Below are positions 46,201 to 59,149 of a stretch of DNA of 64,000 nucleotides, one piece after another. The position numbers were made by a program, and so were the translations under genes. The notes under the pieces are model-generated. The model saw nothing but the letters and a program-made list of their open reading frames with translations, searched no databases and was not told the DNA's origin. Numbering within the stretch: the stretch's first letter is position 1; the number at the start of each line of letters is the position of its first letter. The stretch is from Trogon surrucura (Eukaryota; Chordata; Aves; Trogoniformes; Trogonidae), in the NCBI GenBank assembly GCA_020746105.1, contig CM036620.1, forward strand, positions 42,180,706 to 42,244,705, given 5' to 3'.

Positions 46201-49200
46201 TTTACTAGTGATTAAGAATTTTCAATTAAGACAAAATGCCTCAAATTGGAAAAATACTGATTTCTTGAGATAGAATTTTATAGAAACATATCTGTTTCAA
46301 TGTTGTTTTAATGAAATGCTGGCAATTCTCAGTGCAGTATCGTCCAACATGCTTTCTATTCTGTCAGCCACAATGAGTTTTCGAATATTTATGAAAATTG
46401 AAGGTGAGTCTCAAGTTCTAATTTTCAAAAACTTCTCTGAATATCTCCCCAGAGAACTGACAGAGATTTTTTTTCCAGCTTTCTGCAACTTAAATCTTTT
46501 TTTTTATGCACTGAAAAATAAATTAAATCTTCTGAGAGCTTCGGAATTTTCTGTGAGACAGGAATGGTGATGTTCAACCAACTGTGTTAATTTACACGAG
46601 ATACATGGATTAAGTAATTTTTTTCCTTTTTACAATTCTGTTCAGAATCAACACTATAATAATTCAGTATAAGACTTTTTTAAAGAACAACAGGGTTGAG
46701 CTTCAGGGTAATGATGAGAGTGGCAGGATTTATGTCACATAATGTCAGAACCCAGTATTCTTAATGCATGCAGTGAAGCATATTCCTTACTGAATATGTC
46801 AGAGAAAATAATGTGAAGGTTCAAAAACAGTGCTGCTAGCCTTTCGTGTTTCCACCAAAACTATCCTGGCCCACTACACACGTTCTTTTTCACACACAGG
46901 AAGTGGTGTTGAAACTTCTCCTCAGATACGTATTTTGACTTCGCTATACTAGTCTTGCTTATGCCACATATCCAGCACTCCCTTATCATCGGAGTCTTGT
47001 AAGCTTCCTACAAACAAGCGGAAATAAGCTGGGTGAAGGAAAGATTATGATCTGTGCCGATGACCTGCTCTTCCCTCCACACCCTATGTGGTCTGGGTCA
47101 AGGAGTAGAGTGCTCCCTCCCCTTCCCTGGGTGACCGTGAAGGCCTGGAGGACCCCCGAAACAATGCTGCAGCCTTTATTATGTGCAAGGCATTTCATGT
47201 CCTGAAGGAGATGTTAAAAGGGATGACCATTATTTAGGAATTCTGAACACGCGCATGTGTGCTTACTTTTTGATTATGGGTGAAAATTTGAGTACTATTA
47301 TATCCAAAGATCTGTTCATAAGAACAACAACAACAAAAAGGTAAAGAGATAGATATATTCTTAGAGTTCATTTGCACAGTGTTAGAATTTTGGGATAAAA
47401 TTGGTAAAATTTTAATGCATATATGGAGAAACTCCTTGCAAATAGCATTTTTAATTCCAGTTTTCTACTGTATTGTACTTTCTGCAATCACAGTTTACTA
47501 GCTCAAGTGGGTGTATTTCATATTCTCTTTGCATAGTAAAAAATCACAATATCATGTTCAAAACAATTGAGTATCCAATTTTTAGTGCATAAAAACTAAT
47601 GGAAAACAGAAGATTATTTTACTGTAACTTTTGCAAATTAAGAGTTAAAGCAAATTCTGATAAATTTTGCAAACCCTGACAAATCTACTTCTTTTTTTAA
47701 CCAAAAAAAAAAAAAAAAGAAAAAGGTTTGTATAAAGCATTCTTTCTGCTAGAATAAAACAAGGAAAAAAATCGCACTATGGATTTCAAAAAAAACCTAG
47801 ATATGATGCCGAAATCTGCCTATTTTGATTTTCGTTCTAATACTGCTGAGTCAGAGGTAATGGATCTGACCTAATAGCATCAGGGAAAAGGTTGTTCAGA
47901 TGCACATCCCATCATGGAAGTGTTACATAGATGCTCAGGCACAGAATTAACATTTACCTTAGAATTCTGTAGTTAGTCATAATTCAGGTGTGTGAAGTCA
48001 GTGCTTTAGTCATGATTGATTTCAAAATTTTTTTTCTTCCCTTCAAAAAATGAAAAGTTTTACCCTACTTTTGCCAGGAAGCTACCACTTTGTGACATTT
48101 ATTTTATTAATCTACTAGGGCACCCTTGGCCAGCAGATATGTTGCTCACAAAACTGGACGTTTAGTTGGGCCCTGCAGATGAATATGTCTTAGCCTACAT
48201 ATGCCTAGAGCATGGATGCTCCCATGCATTATCGAATCTAACAGGTAACAGTGTAGTTTTGAAAACTTCATGAAATTAAAAGCCTTAGCAGGACAAAAAC
48301 TCAGGATCTTTTAAATAATCAAGTCTCACTGTCAACCAGAACATTATAAACCAACTCTTTACAGAAAAGTCCCTAAGCTCTGCAGTCACCCACTAAGATG
48401 TGATGTAACAATAATTCAAAGAAGTAACAATAATTCAAAGAATCCAGCCTTCTGAAGATCCATGCTTGTATAGCTGTATTTACTAGGCATTTCTATTGAG
48501 TGGTTAGTTGTGAAATTAAAGTTAATTGTTGGTAAAATAATACGAATTTTTAAAACATCCAACTAAATAGTTATCTCGGAAGCAATATATTCTGGTATTT
48601 CTGGATCCTCAGACATGCTATTTAGGATTACACTAGCCTCATAATTTACCATTCAAAATTCTGAAAGGGAGAAAAATATTTTTTTATATTAACTAGTGAT
48701 AAATTCTAGATATAGTAGATTCTTATGCACACTGTACACAGCACATGAAGCCTTAGGCAATGGTGAGATATTTTCTTCTTTATATCAAAGGTATTTTTAT
48801 ACATATTTCACATCAAAGATGCAATGCAACAAAAGGCAAAATATTAAGACAGTAGATTATGTAGTTATAACTGCAGCTTGCATTTTAATCAGGATGAGGA
48901 AAAAAAATGAGTTTGCTTTTTCAAATGTGATAGCCGTACTGATTTTGCTTATGATACTCTTCCTAAATTATTTTTAGCTGTTGGAACCACATACAGGTTA
49001 ATAGCAATTAACTCAACCTCACAGTCTGAGATAATTTAGTACTCCCATGTTTGCTTTCTGCTTACTTTATTGTTTCACTGTTTCACAAAAGTCTCAGGAC
49101 AATCTGCTGGCTTGCTTTTTCCTGTAGCCATTTATACCAGACAGTAGCCCCACTACTTGTGCAGCTCAACTATTTCAGCAGCCCTGTCAGTGACCACATG

Positions 49201-50915
49201 GTTGTCTCAGGCCAGAGTCTTCCTGAACTTTTCTGTATTTTCTGTGGTCTCAAACTGTTTCCTTCTGTGGTCTCAAACTGTCACCAAACAGAAACTTCAG
49301 AAATAACACTACTGAAGAGCACTGATCTTCCTTAGGGAAGTTCCTACCTGGAAGTAGCCCTGAGTCTCCCCGCTGTCCCTGTTTGTTTTGTACATCTGTG
49401 GTAGGTCTAGAAGAATAATAGGGTGGTATGTGGTACAGAAAAATTGTATAGGAAGTGTTATGTAAAAAATCCACTGCAGTATAGACCATGTATTATTACC
49501 CTGTTTGCTGTTGAATAACATTGGAGCAATTAATTAGACAGCTGACTGGAAGAGTAGTAACAAAATGCATTGGTTTATACTTTTATAACTACATACTGTC
49601 TTTTTCTTTTGTACTTTTTTTTGCTTCATTCTTTCTTTTACTCTCACTATTTAGCATCTGTATTCACACAACATCTAAAGACATCAGTCAGGAATGATCA
49701 TAGTGCTTCAGAAGACATAAAAAATAATGGATTATAGTCATGCTAGAAAAAAAAGTACAGTCTCAACGATCTTTGTCTTTCTTTACTGTGCAGATTATTC
49801 TGCTTCCTGACGCTCTTCTTATTCTTCTGCTTTGTCCTGCATTCTTGCTACACATAGTTTCTAGCTGTGTATTTTCCTGCTCTCCCAGACTTTCCCTTTT
49901 TGCTGGTAGCTGATAGCCTCAAAACTGTGTCTTTTACTCAATCTGTTCACAATGGCTACATATTAGTGAAAGTAAAACTACTTCATTTTAGTTCCTATCT
50001 GCTTTTACTGATTCTTCTGATAAACATCATGAAGATCAGTAAAAAAAGCAATAAAAAGGAGAAGATGCAACACCACACAGAAGGGCTCTTCATTGCTCCT
50101 TACTTGAGAAAAGCTGATTTGTGGGAATAATTCCCTATAGGTATTATTACATAATACTCACTAAGGTCATTTGAAGCTTGTATTCTAATTCTGTTAAAAT
50201 AAGAAGCTCTAATCTTATGAAAAAATTCATTTTCTCTAATTGTCATGATTCCTAGGATATCTGGACAAGAGTAATCTGATAGAGGAGCTATGACATTTTT
50301 CGTCATACAGAAGCACAGCACTTATATCACAATCTTACTTGCTTTCAGTTGTTAGCAGCAATTGGCTAGGAATGAATTAGGAGAGGTTGAACAGTAAGAA
50401 AATGTCACTAGCATGATAAGTATTGAACGACTTATGTTTTTAATTGAAATTTCTGTTATTTAATTTTCTTACAGTTTATAGCATTATAAACTCAAAAATC
50501 TACTCATAATTCTGTGTCAAAATTATAAACATGGTAGTCATAAAAAATAACTGTTTTTTTTCCAGAAATAAAGAATGGATAGTAAAAGTTCTGACCAAAT
50601 TCATACTCATGAAAAAAAAATTATATTTGGTTCAAGCGGATTTCAGTGTTTTCACTGACATAGTTGAAATACAAGAGAATTTGAATTACATATTCTTGGT
50701 CACAAAAAAAAGCCCCACAAACACTTTCTTTTTGTCCGAGTTTTGGAAAGTACAATGCCTGCCTATGGATACATGCCACAAGACAACCCTGATACTTTCA
50801 TCCTAACATTTTATAAGGATCCTGAGAACATTTCCTTCATCCCAGGGGTTTGGCTACCTGAGCTCAGTGCCAGCTCTGATAAGGCAGCCGCCCAGCCACC
50901 CAGCTTTGAAGCCAG
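40261..50915. other. GLRA3 intron 1: mostly unrecognised; small duplications and A-run
   Basis: Over 10 kb of AT-rich intron. Noted items are an exact 19-bp tandem duplication at 48405-48442 (unit GTAACAATAATTCAAAGAA), a 19-bp repeat with a 4-bp gap at 49240-49258 and 49263-49281, an A16 run at 47703-47718, and a GC-richer patch at 46985-47215 of unknown origin. The open frame at 40592-40987 (131 codons) has no recognisable domain. Confidence 0.5.
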
Positions 50916-51440
50916 AGCTGTATGATAAAAAGCTGTAGAAGCCTCAGCAGGGGGTTGGCTCTTTTCTCTCAGGAGATGAGGGTTTTTTTCCTTTTTTTTT
51001 TCTTCTTTGTTTCTTTTTTTTTTTAACTATTCTTTTTTTTTTTTTTTTTCTCCCTCAGGAGTGCTAGGGTGATGCTTTTTGTCTCTGCTCAAGCTGCTGT
51101 GCAAGTATACCCTCACTTGTACCTTCCTAACTCTGACCCTGAACCTGATCGCTGACCTGACATTTTGGCTCGACCATAGACCTACCTCATCACTACCAAC
51201 TTTGTGCATCAATCTGAAATGTTGTCTGGACTGGATCTGCTCTGCTCCTGCACAGGTGCTGTGGGACTGCAAACTTTGTTGGTAGGATCCTACTCCTGCC
51301 TGCCCTGCTCTGAGTCTGAACTCCCAGCTCCTTTCCCCTGCTGCTCCCTGGGACATATCAAATCTTTCTCATTAGGACCTGGAGTCTGTCAACTGATTTA
51401 TCTCAGAGAAACTATATTTTCAAACTGAGTCTGGGCTACT
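50916..51440 (+). repeat. Unclassified repeat-like, pyrimidine-rich block
   Basis: A block richer in C and T than its surroundings, starting with TGTATGATAAAAAGCTG, passing through T-rich runs (about 50981-51053) and then a CTG/CCTG-rich stretch ending near 51430. The composition and the TATA-like start recall an old LTR, but I see no target duplication or polyadenylation signal in place. Orientation is a guess. Confidence 0.3.
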
Positions 51441-52105
51441 GAGGAAAGGTACTGTGCCTCAGTGCTCTTATCTTGAACTACTACATTTTCCTTCATACGC
51501 CATTTTATTCGCATCCTGTTTTTAACAGACACTTTTATTCATTGAATAATATTGTAGGTGTAATTCTTAACATATTAATAAGCAATGGCAGTCTCATTAG
51601 AACACCTGAAAAATCTTTAAGAATAAAGATGCTTGTGATGATATATCAGACAATATTTTTTAGCTGTTGTTTTTTTCTCTTTCATTATTTGGAGGAACTA
51701 ATGCTGGCTTAAAGGATACTGACTTCTGCTTCTTAAAGCTATTCATCTGAAATCAACTTGCAATGCAATGAAGGAGTAATTTCAAAATCAGTTAACTATG
51801 AGCTTAGGCATGCCCCAGAGTTAGGTTGCATGGAGGATTTTTTTACAAGAATCTGATCTGTAAGTGCAATTAGCTGTCTCCATGATACTGTTTCTTTCAA
51901 TATAAGGGCAATGGGGTAGTGGTTAGAACCAGGAAAAAGGCAATAGCCTCATCATAGAAGGATTCTTGATCTATGCTGGCATGGATAACTAAAGAAATAT
52001 CGTATAGGGACAAACTGTTTCGCATTTCCACAGTGCCACTTAACTTTTTACCCTGTGCTTTCCCACCACACAGGTCTACCTATAAAATACCTACACTATT
52101 TAGAG
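51441..52105. other. GLRA3 intron 1: nothing recognised
   Basis: AT-rich intron before the tRNA-derived SINE. Confidence 0.5.
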
Positions 52106-52290
52106 GGCCGGTTTAGCTCAGTGGGTTGAGCGTGGTGCTTGAAACACCAAGGTTGCGGGTGCGACTCCCGTTCGGTTCTCACGTGTGTTGCCTGACCTAG
52201 TCGAGAGGTGGCGTCCCTGCTCACAACAGGGAGGTTGGATTAAAATGATCTCTCAGGTCCCTTCCAGCCCAGGCCATTCTATGATTCTAT
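52106..52290 (+). mobile_element. tRNA-Ile-derived SINE with CR1-like tail (TguSINE1-like)
   Basis: The head at 52106-52178 reads like tRNA-Ile. It has GGCCGGTTTAGCTCAGTGGG (box A), GAGCGTGGTGCTTGAAACAC (anticodon arm) and GGTTGCGGGTGCGACTCCC (box B). The tail at 52180-52290 is CR1-like and ends in ATTCTATGATTCTA, so CR1 machinery probably mobilised it. Probable target duplications are CTATTTAGAG just before the head and CTATTTAAAG after the tail, with one mismatch. Both internal promoter boxes look intact. A tRNA-Ile head on a CR1 tail is the design of TguSINE1 in songbirds, which is the basis for the lineage inference. Confidence 0.85.
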
Positions 52291-55250
52291 TTAAAGAGAA
52301 AGAAGAGTCCCTGTCAAGCCCCTGATGGTGGAGTTCTAATAGACCTGTGTATTGGTGTCCATGCAAGTTCAAGAGCTGTGATCTAAATGTTTGGTTCACA
52401 AATATGATCTTCGTGTTGACTCTGCAAATATGATCTTGCTTTCAGCAAGATCTCTTGGAAAGCAGACAAATTCAGAGAAATTTTTGTTAACCCTATTACT
52501 TTAATAAGGAGGAATACTCAGTCTTAGAGATTACTACAATTTCAAGACGTATCTTAGAAGTGTTTATCTTCCTTCTTTGAATTACAGCGAACTACAGTTG
52601 GATTTAGATTCCATTATATTATTTTCCCTAGCTTTTATCCTATTTTTTACATGTCTACTCTCTTTTTAATATCACACTGGGGTTTGGACTGGCAGTCATC
52701 AATAAATATTATTTTTTTTATTTTGGGTCTGATTATGGCTTTTCTCCCACTCTTCAAATATATAACTGTAAACATCATAGAGTGTTATGTGCTTAAACCC
52801 CTGTTTATTATGTCTAAAATCTATTAATATATTATCAATAAGTATGTTATTTGTCTAAGACATAGTACTACAAACATGTACAATATTAAGAAAGGCTATT
52901 GACAGTGTTCTATTCTCCCTACAGTGTCTTTTGGAAATCAGTTTAATAATTACATCCTACAATGACCAATATATGTCTTGTTTCAATCATTTCAATCTGA
53001 AAAGCTTTTTAATATGCAACAAAAAAAAATATTATTAAAAAAATATAAAAATCAGGTGCAGTTTCCCCTTGTGAAGCATGCCAGTCCTGAGACTTTGCTC
53101 GTTAAAGTAGCAAGCCTGTAGCTTTATACTGAAAAAAAAAAAAAATCCTTCTTCTTTTCATTTGACTTGTTCTGAAAATAAAACTAAATGTCTGTCTTCA
53201 CAGGCATATCATTTAAACTATTACTTTAAACAGCCTCAGGGCTGTTGGACAAGAATTGAAAGTTTTTACTGTTGGGTTCATTCAGTCCTCTCACACAGCC
53301 TTGAGTGCTTGTTAATGAAGACCAGAAAAGTTTTGATGCTGCACAATGTAAGAGAAGATACATTCCTTTTTCCATAACGTCTGAGAAAGTAAAACACCTA
53401 CAGTTTTGTTGTTCCTGGAAATTCATAGCACATCCATCTTCTCACTGAGGGTGTTACAGAGGTGCTAAGGCCACAGTTTGTGTGTCTTACTGAAAGTGGA
53501 AGTAATGTCCTACTATTCCTGGTTCCTTTTGCTCTAATGGAAATCATTTCACAAGGCTTAAGCTGGAAAAGAATTTGAATTAATGGCTTCAGGAAGCCTG
53601 TGAATTGCACAGGTTTTAATATTTTAACCTTTCTTTAAACATTTTTTTTTCCAGTTTTAAGGCATGGAGAAAACTCCTGTGTGTCTCGAACTGACTCAAG
53701 TTTCTCATGTATTATTATTAGACCTAAAGTCACCAGCAGTCTCTATACTGAGATGTATATCAAAAATAAACATAGATTCTGAGCAGCTCTCTGAAGTCTT
53801 TGTCAGACTATATAGCCTTTGCGCACATTAACCATATTAATTGTGATAAAATTATAATTTAAGAGCAGAAGGCTATTGCAATACAACAGTTATTTGGACA
53901 TTGAGCAAAACAATTTGAATTCATGCAAAATACGATGCCTGCATACATTTTGAAACAATTAAATGTTAGTCCAGAATTCTGTGATACAAAATACATGTAT
54001 GGTTTCCCTTGGAATATAATGCGCAGTTTTATATCATTAAAATAAAGGATGAATCATTCAATAGTAGGATTTAAATAATACACAGAGGAAAAGTAAGTTC
54101 TATAAGAATATTGAAACAGAATAATAATATCACAGTACTGCTTGTATTGCCTACGCTACACAGAGGTTTGGTCATCTATTCTGAACATTAAATACTCAAT
54201 GCAACTGGAAAATTTAAACTGTAAAATAAGTGCATTTACGTTTCCCTCCCAGTGTCAATTAATCCCATACCATGTGACCTAGTTTCTTAAAATCTCTTTA
54301 TTTTTGCACAATTACACTATAAACTTATTATGTTACATACATTGATACAAAATGGGTCATTAAACTAACTTCAAAAAGGAAGGATGTGCTATGAACCCGT
54401 GAGCACCTGTGAAGTGTGCCATCACTGTGGGGCACTACATGCTACTTTTTTTAACTATGTGGTTATAAGTCCCTTACATGTGTAAGCCCCAAATTCTCTC
54501 TAGAGAACCACTTTTCAAATTTCAGTTTTCTTTTTTATTTTTGTCAGGTGACAATATGATCTTAAAATACTCTGGCATTGCCATATTGTATGTCAGAGTC
54601 TGTTTATTGTGGTACAATGTTGCCTGATAACAAGAATGGCTAACTCAACATCAGCAGTGAATACATTAAAGACTGCTTCTTTATGTGTCTGACTTCTTAA
54701 ATTTTCCCTCAGCTTTAAACGGAGAAGTCAAGTTTATTTTAGCCTGCTTATCACCACACATCCAGACCTATGTATTAAAAGAATGCTTGCATTGATATCA
54801 CAACATTACTTCAGCTAGAAAAAGTGTGCTGGGCAGAAAGCAGAAAAAGCCTTAAGAACTTTGGTCTTCCACTCAGGTCATAATTTATAGATATGCTACT
54901 GTCTTGTAATACAAATCCTACACTGCCAGTGGTACAGCAAATATTTTCCCCCTTGAGGGAGACTGTGTAGATCATATCCTCTCCCCACTCAGCTATCATT
55001 CTGTTTCTTTCTGTGTAAGACCTCTGACCTAACACAACCCCTGATTTTCTTTTTACTGGAAAAAACTGATAGTAATAAATAAGTCTGTATCTTCCCAAGT
55101 CAGATTGCCTTCTGTAACTTTTACACCTAGACACTTTGCACCTGAAGAATTTTCAACATTGTCATTGCTACATTTCCTGCTAAAAACGTCGGTAAGACTC
55201 ACAGATCAAATAGGGAAAACTGTGAACAGGTGAAGGAAATGCACAGCCTT
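52291..55250. other. GLRA3 intron 1 between SINE and CpG island: nothing recognised
   Basis: AT-rich intron. The minus-strand frame at 54811-55134 (107 codons) has no recognised homology or splice context. Confidence 0.5.
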
Positions 55251-55369
55251 CGGCTTGCGAAATGCAAAACCAAATTCAAGGCAGCGCGATGTTACAGAGC
55301 TGTTCACGAAACCTGGACCCCGCGCATTTAGTTTCCGTGCCCGCAGAGCTTCGGCTGCCGAAGGTCCCC

Positions 55370-56170
55370 GGGCGCTCCCGCCGACGAACGGGGCAGACAC
55401 CGCGGCCGCGCTCTGCGGTCAGCCGCCCCGAAACACCGGCGCAGGAGGGACGACACCTCGACTTCCCCACAGAAGACAACTCACCTGAGCAGCACCGCGG
55501 CTTCCCACAGATAAAATCCCGAGACAGCGGCGCGGAGGTACCTCATCTGGGCCATGCCGGAGCCCTGGGGCGGTCGTGACCGAGGCATTGGCGCGGGCTC
55601 CGTGGCTCGACGCGGCTGGGCTCGGCGGGCTGGGCTCGGCGGGCGGGCGGCGCCCCAGCACCCTGGAGAGCTCCGGCGGCTCCGCGTCCGCTGCCCTCCT
55701 AGTGCCCGGCGGCGCCCCGCGCCCTCCCGCCGCTGGGCCCCGCCGTGTCCGCCCCGCCGCTCCGCATCGCAGCCCGCACGGAGCCTAATCCCTGCCGCGG
55801 CGGCGGCGAAGAGCCGCGGCGGCGGCGGAAGCCCACCTTCCCGCCCGCCTGACCCCCAGCTCCTGCCAGCAAGCGGCAACCCGCCGCCGGACGCATCCCC
55901 GGAGCGGGGGGCGCCGCGGCCCCCGGCAGCGGCGGGGCGGGCGGGGAGGCAGGGCGCGGGTCGGCCACGGCCGCTCCCCCACCACACCTACCCCCCCCGC
56001 CACGATCCCCCTCCCAACCCCTCCCTCTCCACCCCTCCTGAAGCGCGCTGCCGCCGCGGAGGCTGGCGGGGCGGGACTGGGGGCGGTGGCGGCAATGGGG
56101 CGCCCTGGAGGGGGCTGGCCCTAGAGGGGCTGCCCCTGGAGAGGAAGGTGGCCCCACGGGGGGCGCGGGG
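55370..56170 (-). promoter_or_regulatory. GLRA3: CpG island over GLRA3 start and 5' leader
   Basis: About 800 bp of very GC-rich, CpG-dense sequence with CGG and GCC runs stands out sharply in a window that is otherwise AT-rich. It contains the first coding exon and everything upstream likely to be leader and core promoter. I see no clear TATA box, as is common for CpG-island promoters. The transcription start cannot be placed from sequence alone. Divergent transcription toward the right is possible but nothing there looks like an exon. Confidence 0.8.
55485..55555 (-). CDS. GLRA3: GLRA3 coding exon 1 (start codon and signal peptide)
   Basis: This exon holds the start codon and 23 codons plus two bases. 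The translation MAQMRYLRAAVSGFYLWEAA followed by VLL is a signal peptide with a short positive region and a hydrophobic core. It agrees with the known alpha-3 N terminus, including the SGFY-W-EAA pattern. The exon ends CTCAG before GTGAG, and the split codon makes Ser with exon 2. I chose the ATG at 55555 because it is the one matching the family. An upstream in-frame ATG at 55588 and others up to 55987 exist only because the CpG island lacks stop codons. The untranslated leader lies at higher coordinates. Confidence 0.93.
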
Positions 56171-56180
56171 AAGGGCTTAG

Positions 56181-59149
56181 CTGGGGCTCCTGGTTGATGT
56201 TTGTACTCGGAATTGCCCCTGCCCGAGTGCCTTCCCTCCTGCGGGGTGAGGTGATCCTTGCATGGGGCAGCTAGCGTTCAGAGCTGGGGTGAGTTCACTG
56301 AACCTGGGGTCTCGGAAAGGACTGGGGAAAGAGAGGTGGGAGTTGTTCTGCGTTGCCAGTAGGCCTGGTCGTATGATTTTTTTCCTTAGGAAATGAGGGG
56401 AAGAAAACTACGCTTATGGACAATGCAAGAGTATATTCTGGTTAATTTCAGTTTTTAGAAAGGAGACATGATCTACTGCTTAAGGCAGACTAATAGAGAA
56501 GTACAAAGAGTTTGAAAGTTTGGCTGGGGAGGAGAGTGGATGGCATTACGGGAAGGAAGAAGGGGAAGAACACTGTAAGAGGGAAACAGGGAAGTTCCTC
56601 ATGAGAAGAGAGAGCAACAGAGAATGAGTTTACCAGTTCAGGTGACAGCAGGAAAGTGGGATAATTAAAACCCAAACATTTAATGCAAGCCAGGAACTGC
56701 TTACATTAGGACAGTGTAAGCATTTATGAGCTGATACTAAGAAATAGTTTGAAAAATTCTTGTGAGAACCCATAGGGTTTGTTCACGAAGTAAAATGAAA
56801 GATGCATGAGGAAGGGCTATACCTGGAGAGGGACAGAAAAGGAAAATATGTGTGAAATTGTAAATTAGGGCTACCTTCTATGAGCCTAAAAGGCAATGGC
56901 CTTTGAACACCTACACCTCATCTGGGAGAGCCAATGGAAGGAGAAATCTGGGTGCAGTTCAGGGACAGATCTCTGCATACACAAAATGAAACTGGCTAGT
57001 GGCTATTGGCCCAGCCCACATGATTATCTTCAGTGCGAGTTTTGTTTAAACTATTAAAAAACTATAGGAAGCTCAACTGCTGAAGAAGGAAGCCAATGTA
57101 GAAAAAGGCAAAGCTCCAGCAAGATTAGACATATGAAGCAGAGTAAAAGAAACTGAAATTTGAGGGAAGTATAATAAGTTCGTTATAGAAAAAGGAAGAT
57201 GGAAAGGCAGAGTGAAATATAGACAGAATAGAAAAAAGAGATTAAAGGATCGTTGAGTGGAGGAAACTCAGTAAAGAAATGAGAAACGGGGATTATAAGC
57301 CTGCCTTATTCCCAAGAATAGGATATGTGTTAGAAAGACAATATTTCATTAGAAATCTTTAAAGAAACCACATGTTCCACCTCCAGGTATATTGTCTCTA
57401 TTGTTTCAAACATGTAGCTTTCATCTCAGTTCTTATGTTTTCCATTTTCACCATATCTTTATTAATTTCTTAGCTCTTCTTCAAGGTTGTTCCAGCAGGT
57501 ATCACTAAATAATAACACCTGCCATACCTTTTAGATCCAGTTTGGATTTCTTTGTTGATACAAGTGTATGGCTGAAGAATGTACTGTAATATCACTAACT
57601 TTTTTTCCTCTGTTCTCTGAGCTTTTTTTTTTATTAGTAGCGATTATATAAATTCAGGGATTCTTTGTATTCAGTACTCTAATTTTCTAGGTCCACTTTG
57701 CAAAATGTTTATCCTTTTGTTCGTGTTCTCCCTGTAGCCCTGTGTGACAACAATGATTATGAAAAGAACCTGTTGAAACCCATAACGGAAAACATAATAG
57801 CAAACAAACTAAAGAATCTCTCTGTTTTCTCAAGGACAGTCTGACAGTACAGGTTCTCTGCAGAATCAGTGTAGAGTACTTCCTTTGTATATTCACAACA
57901 GTTGATTCTTATATTTGCCCTTTAAATAAGTACTTTGTGAGGCTGCTTCTCCAGGCGCTGTTTATCTTTGTGTGTTATATACTTCAACAGTGAATCAATC
58001 TAATATTTCATTTATTTGCGCTGAGGCAATTGCATTTTTCTTACTATGATATTAGTTAAAACTACTAGCATGAACTCTCCAGATATCCAGTAGGAATAGT
58101 TTTATTAATTATAAATACAGACTATATTTTAGATGTGCAGAATTCAAACTTCTTAAAATCCCTGTGGAAAAAAACATACACTTGCTTGTGCTTTTAGTAG
58201 GAACTTTGCTGTTGCATCATTTTGTCCTGCTAAATATGAATCTTGGTTTGAAGCTTTTGAAAATTTTCATATTGGTAGTGTTGAATATTAAAATACTCTC
58301 TTCTCAGTGGATTCAAACAATTCATGATTTATGAAAATTCCAGTCTGACAAAGCACTCAAGCACATACATATTGTTGACTTCAGTGAGATTAGAAGCATA
58401 CTTAGTTTTTAATCACAAGCTTCAATAAAATATTCTCTAATTATTTCAAGTGTTTAAATTCACTGCTGTTTTAATTACCATCTTTTTACTGTTTCCATAT
58501 CACTACTGGTAGACTTACCTGCTTTTATACAAAGCTGAACATATGGCTCTGTCTAATCTTTAGAAGATTTTTATGGTATCTCTTGATATTGGCAGATACA
58601 GTAAATTGAAAGGTAAAACTTATTTGAATATCTGTTTAAAACTATGGTATGAATCTGTCTCAAATAGGAATGTTGTTCATTTTTGTATGTCTCATGTACC
58701 TGGGTAACAACATAATAAAATATTGCTTGTTCGAAACATTATAGCTCATGTGTGTATACTGTATGAATACAAACCTGAGCTGCCTAACTTACTTTCAGTA
58801 GTATTGGAGGTTAATTGCAGCATATTTTTTACAAATGGAAAACACTAGTATGTTGAAATGAAAACTTTTCACCAAAATATAATGTCAATCTCTAATTCTT
58901 CTCATAACCAGCAGGCTGTATAGCTATTCTTTCTCTGGTCCAACCACTATTTAGGTATATTTGAAAGTAAACATGTATTTATGAGTTTGAGAGATATTCT
59001 TCAGGAATAGCTTTGGGAGTAAAAAAAGCTTTGAGGTTACTGTAAGGAGACGATCCTAATGTGGATCATAGCAGTAGATTGGCTTTTTTTTTTTTTTTTT
59101 TTTTTTGGTCCTGAAAAAGGGATACTTGAAAAACTTTATTTGCACTGAG
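56181..59149. other. Upstream flank of GLRA3: nothing recognised
   Basis: Base composition returns to AT-rich within a few hundred bases of the CpG island. Purine-rich stretches occur at about 56500-57300. A run of 23 Ts lies at 59084-59106. No exon, RNA gene or known repeat recognised. Confidence 0.5.

Noticed and set aside
52106-52178. Functional tRNA-Ile gene
   Set aside because: The 3' acceptor half does not pair well with the 5' half, the anticodon loop is altered, and a CR1-like tail with flanking duplications follows, so it is a SINE head.
55554-56180. Plus-strand open frame of 208 codons upstream of GLRA3
   Set aside because: It is a by-product of the CpG island. The product is low-complexity Arg/Pro/Gly/Ala and overlaps other open frames on both strands.
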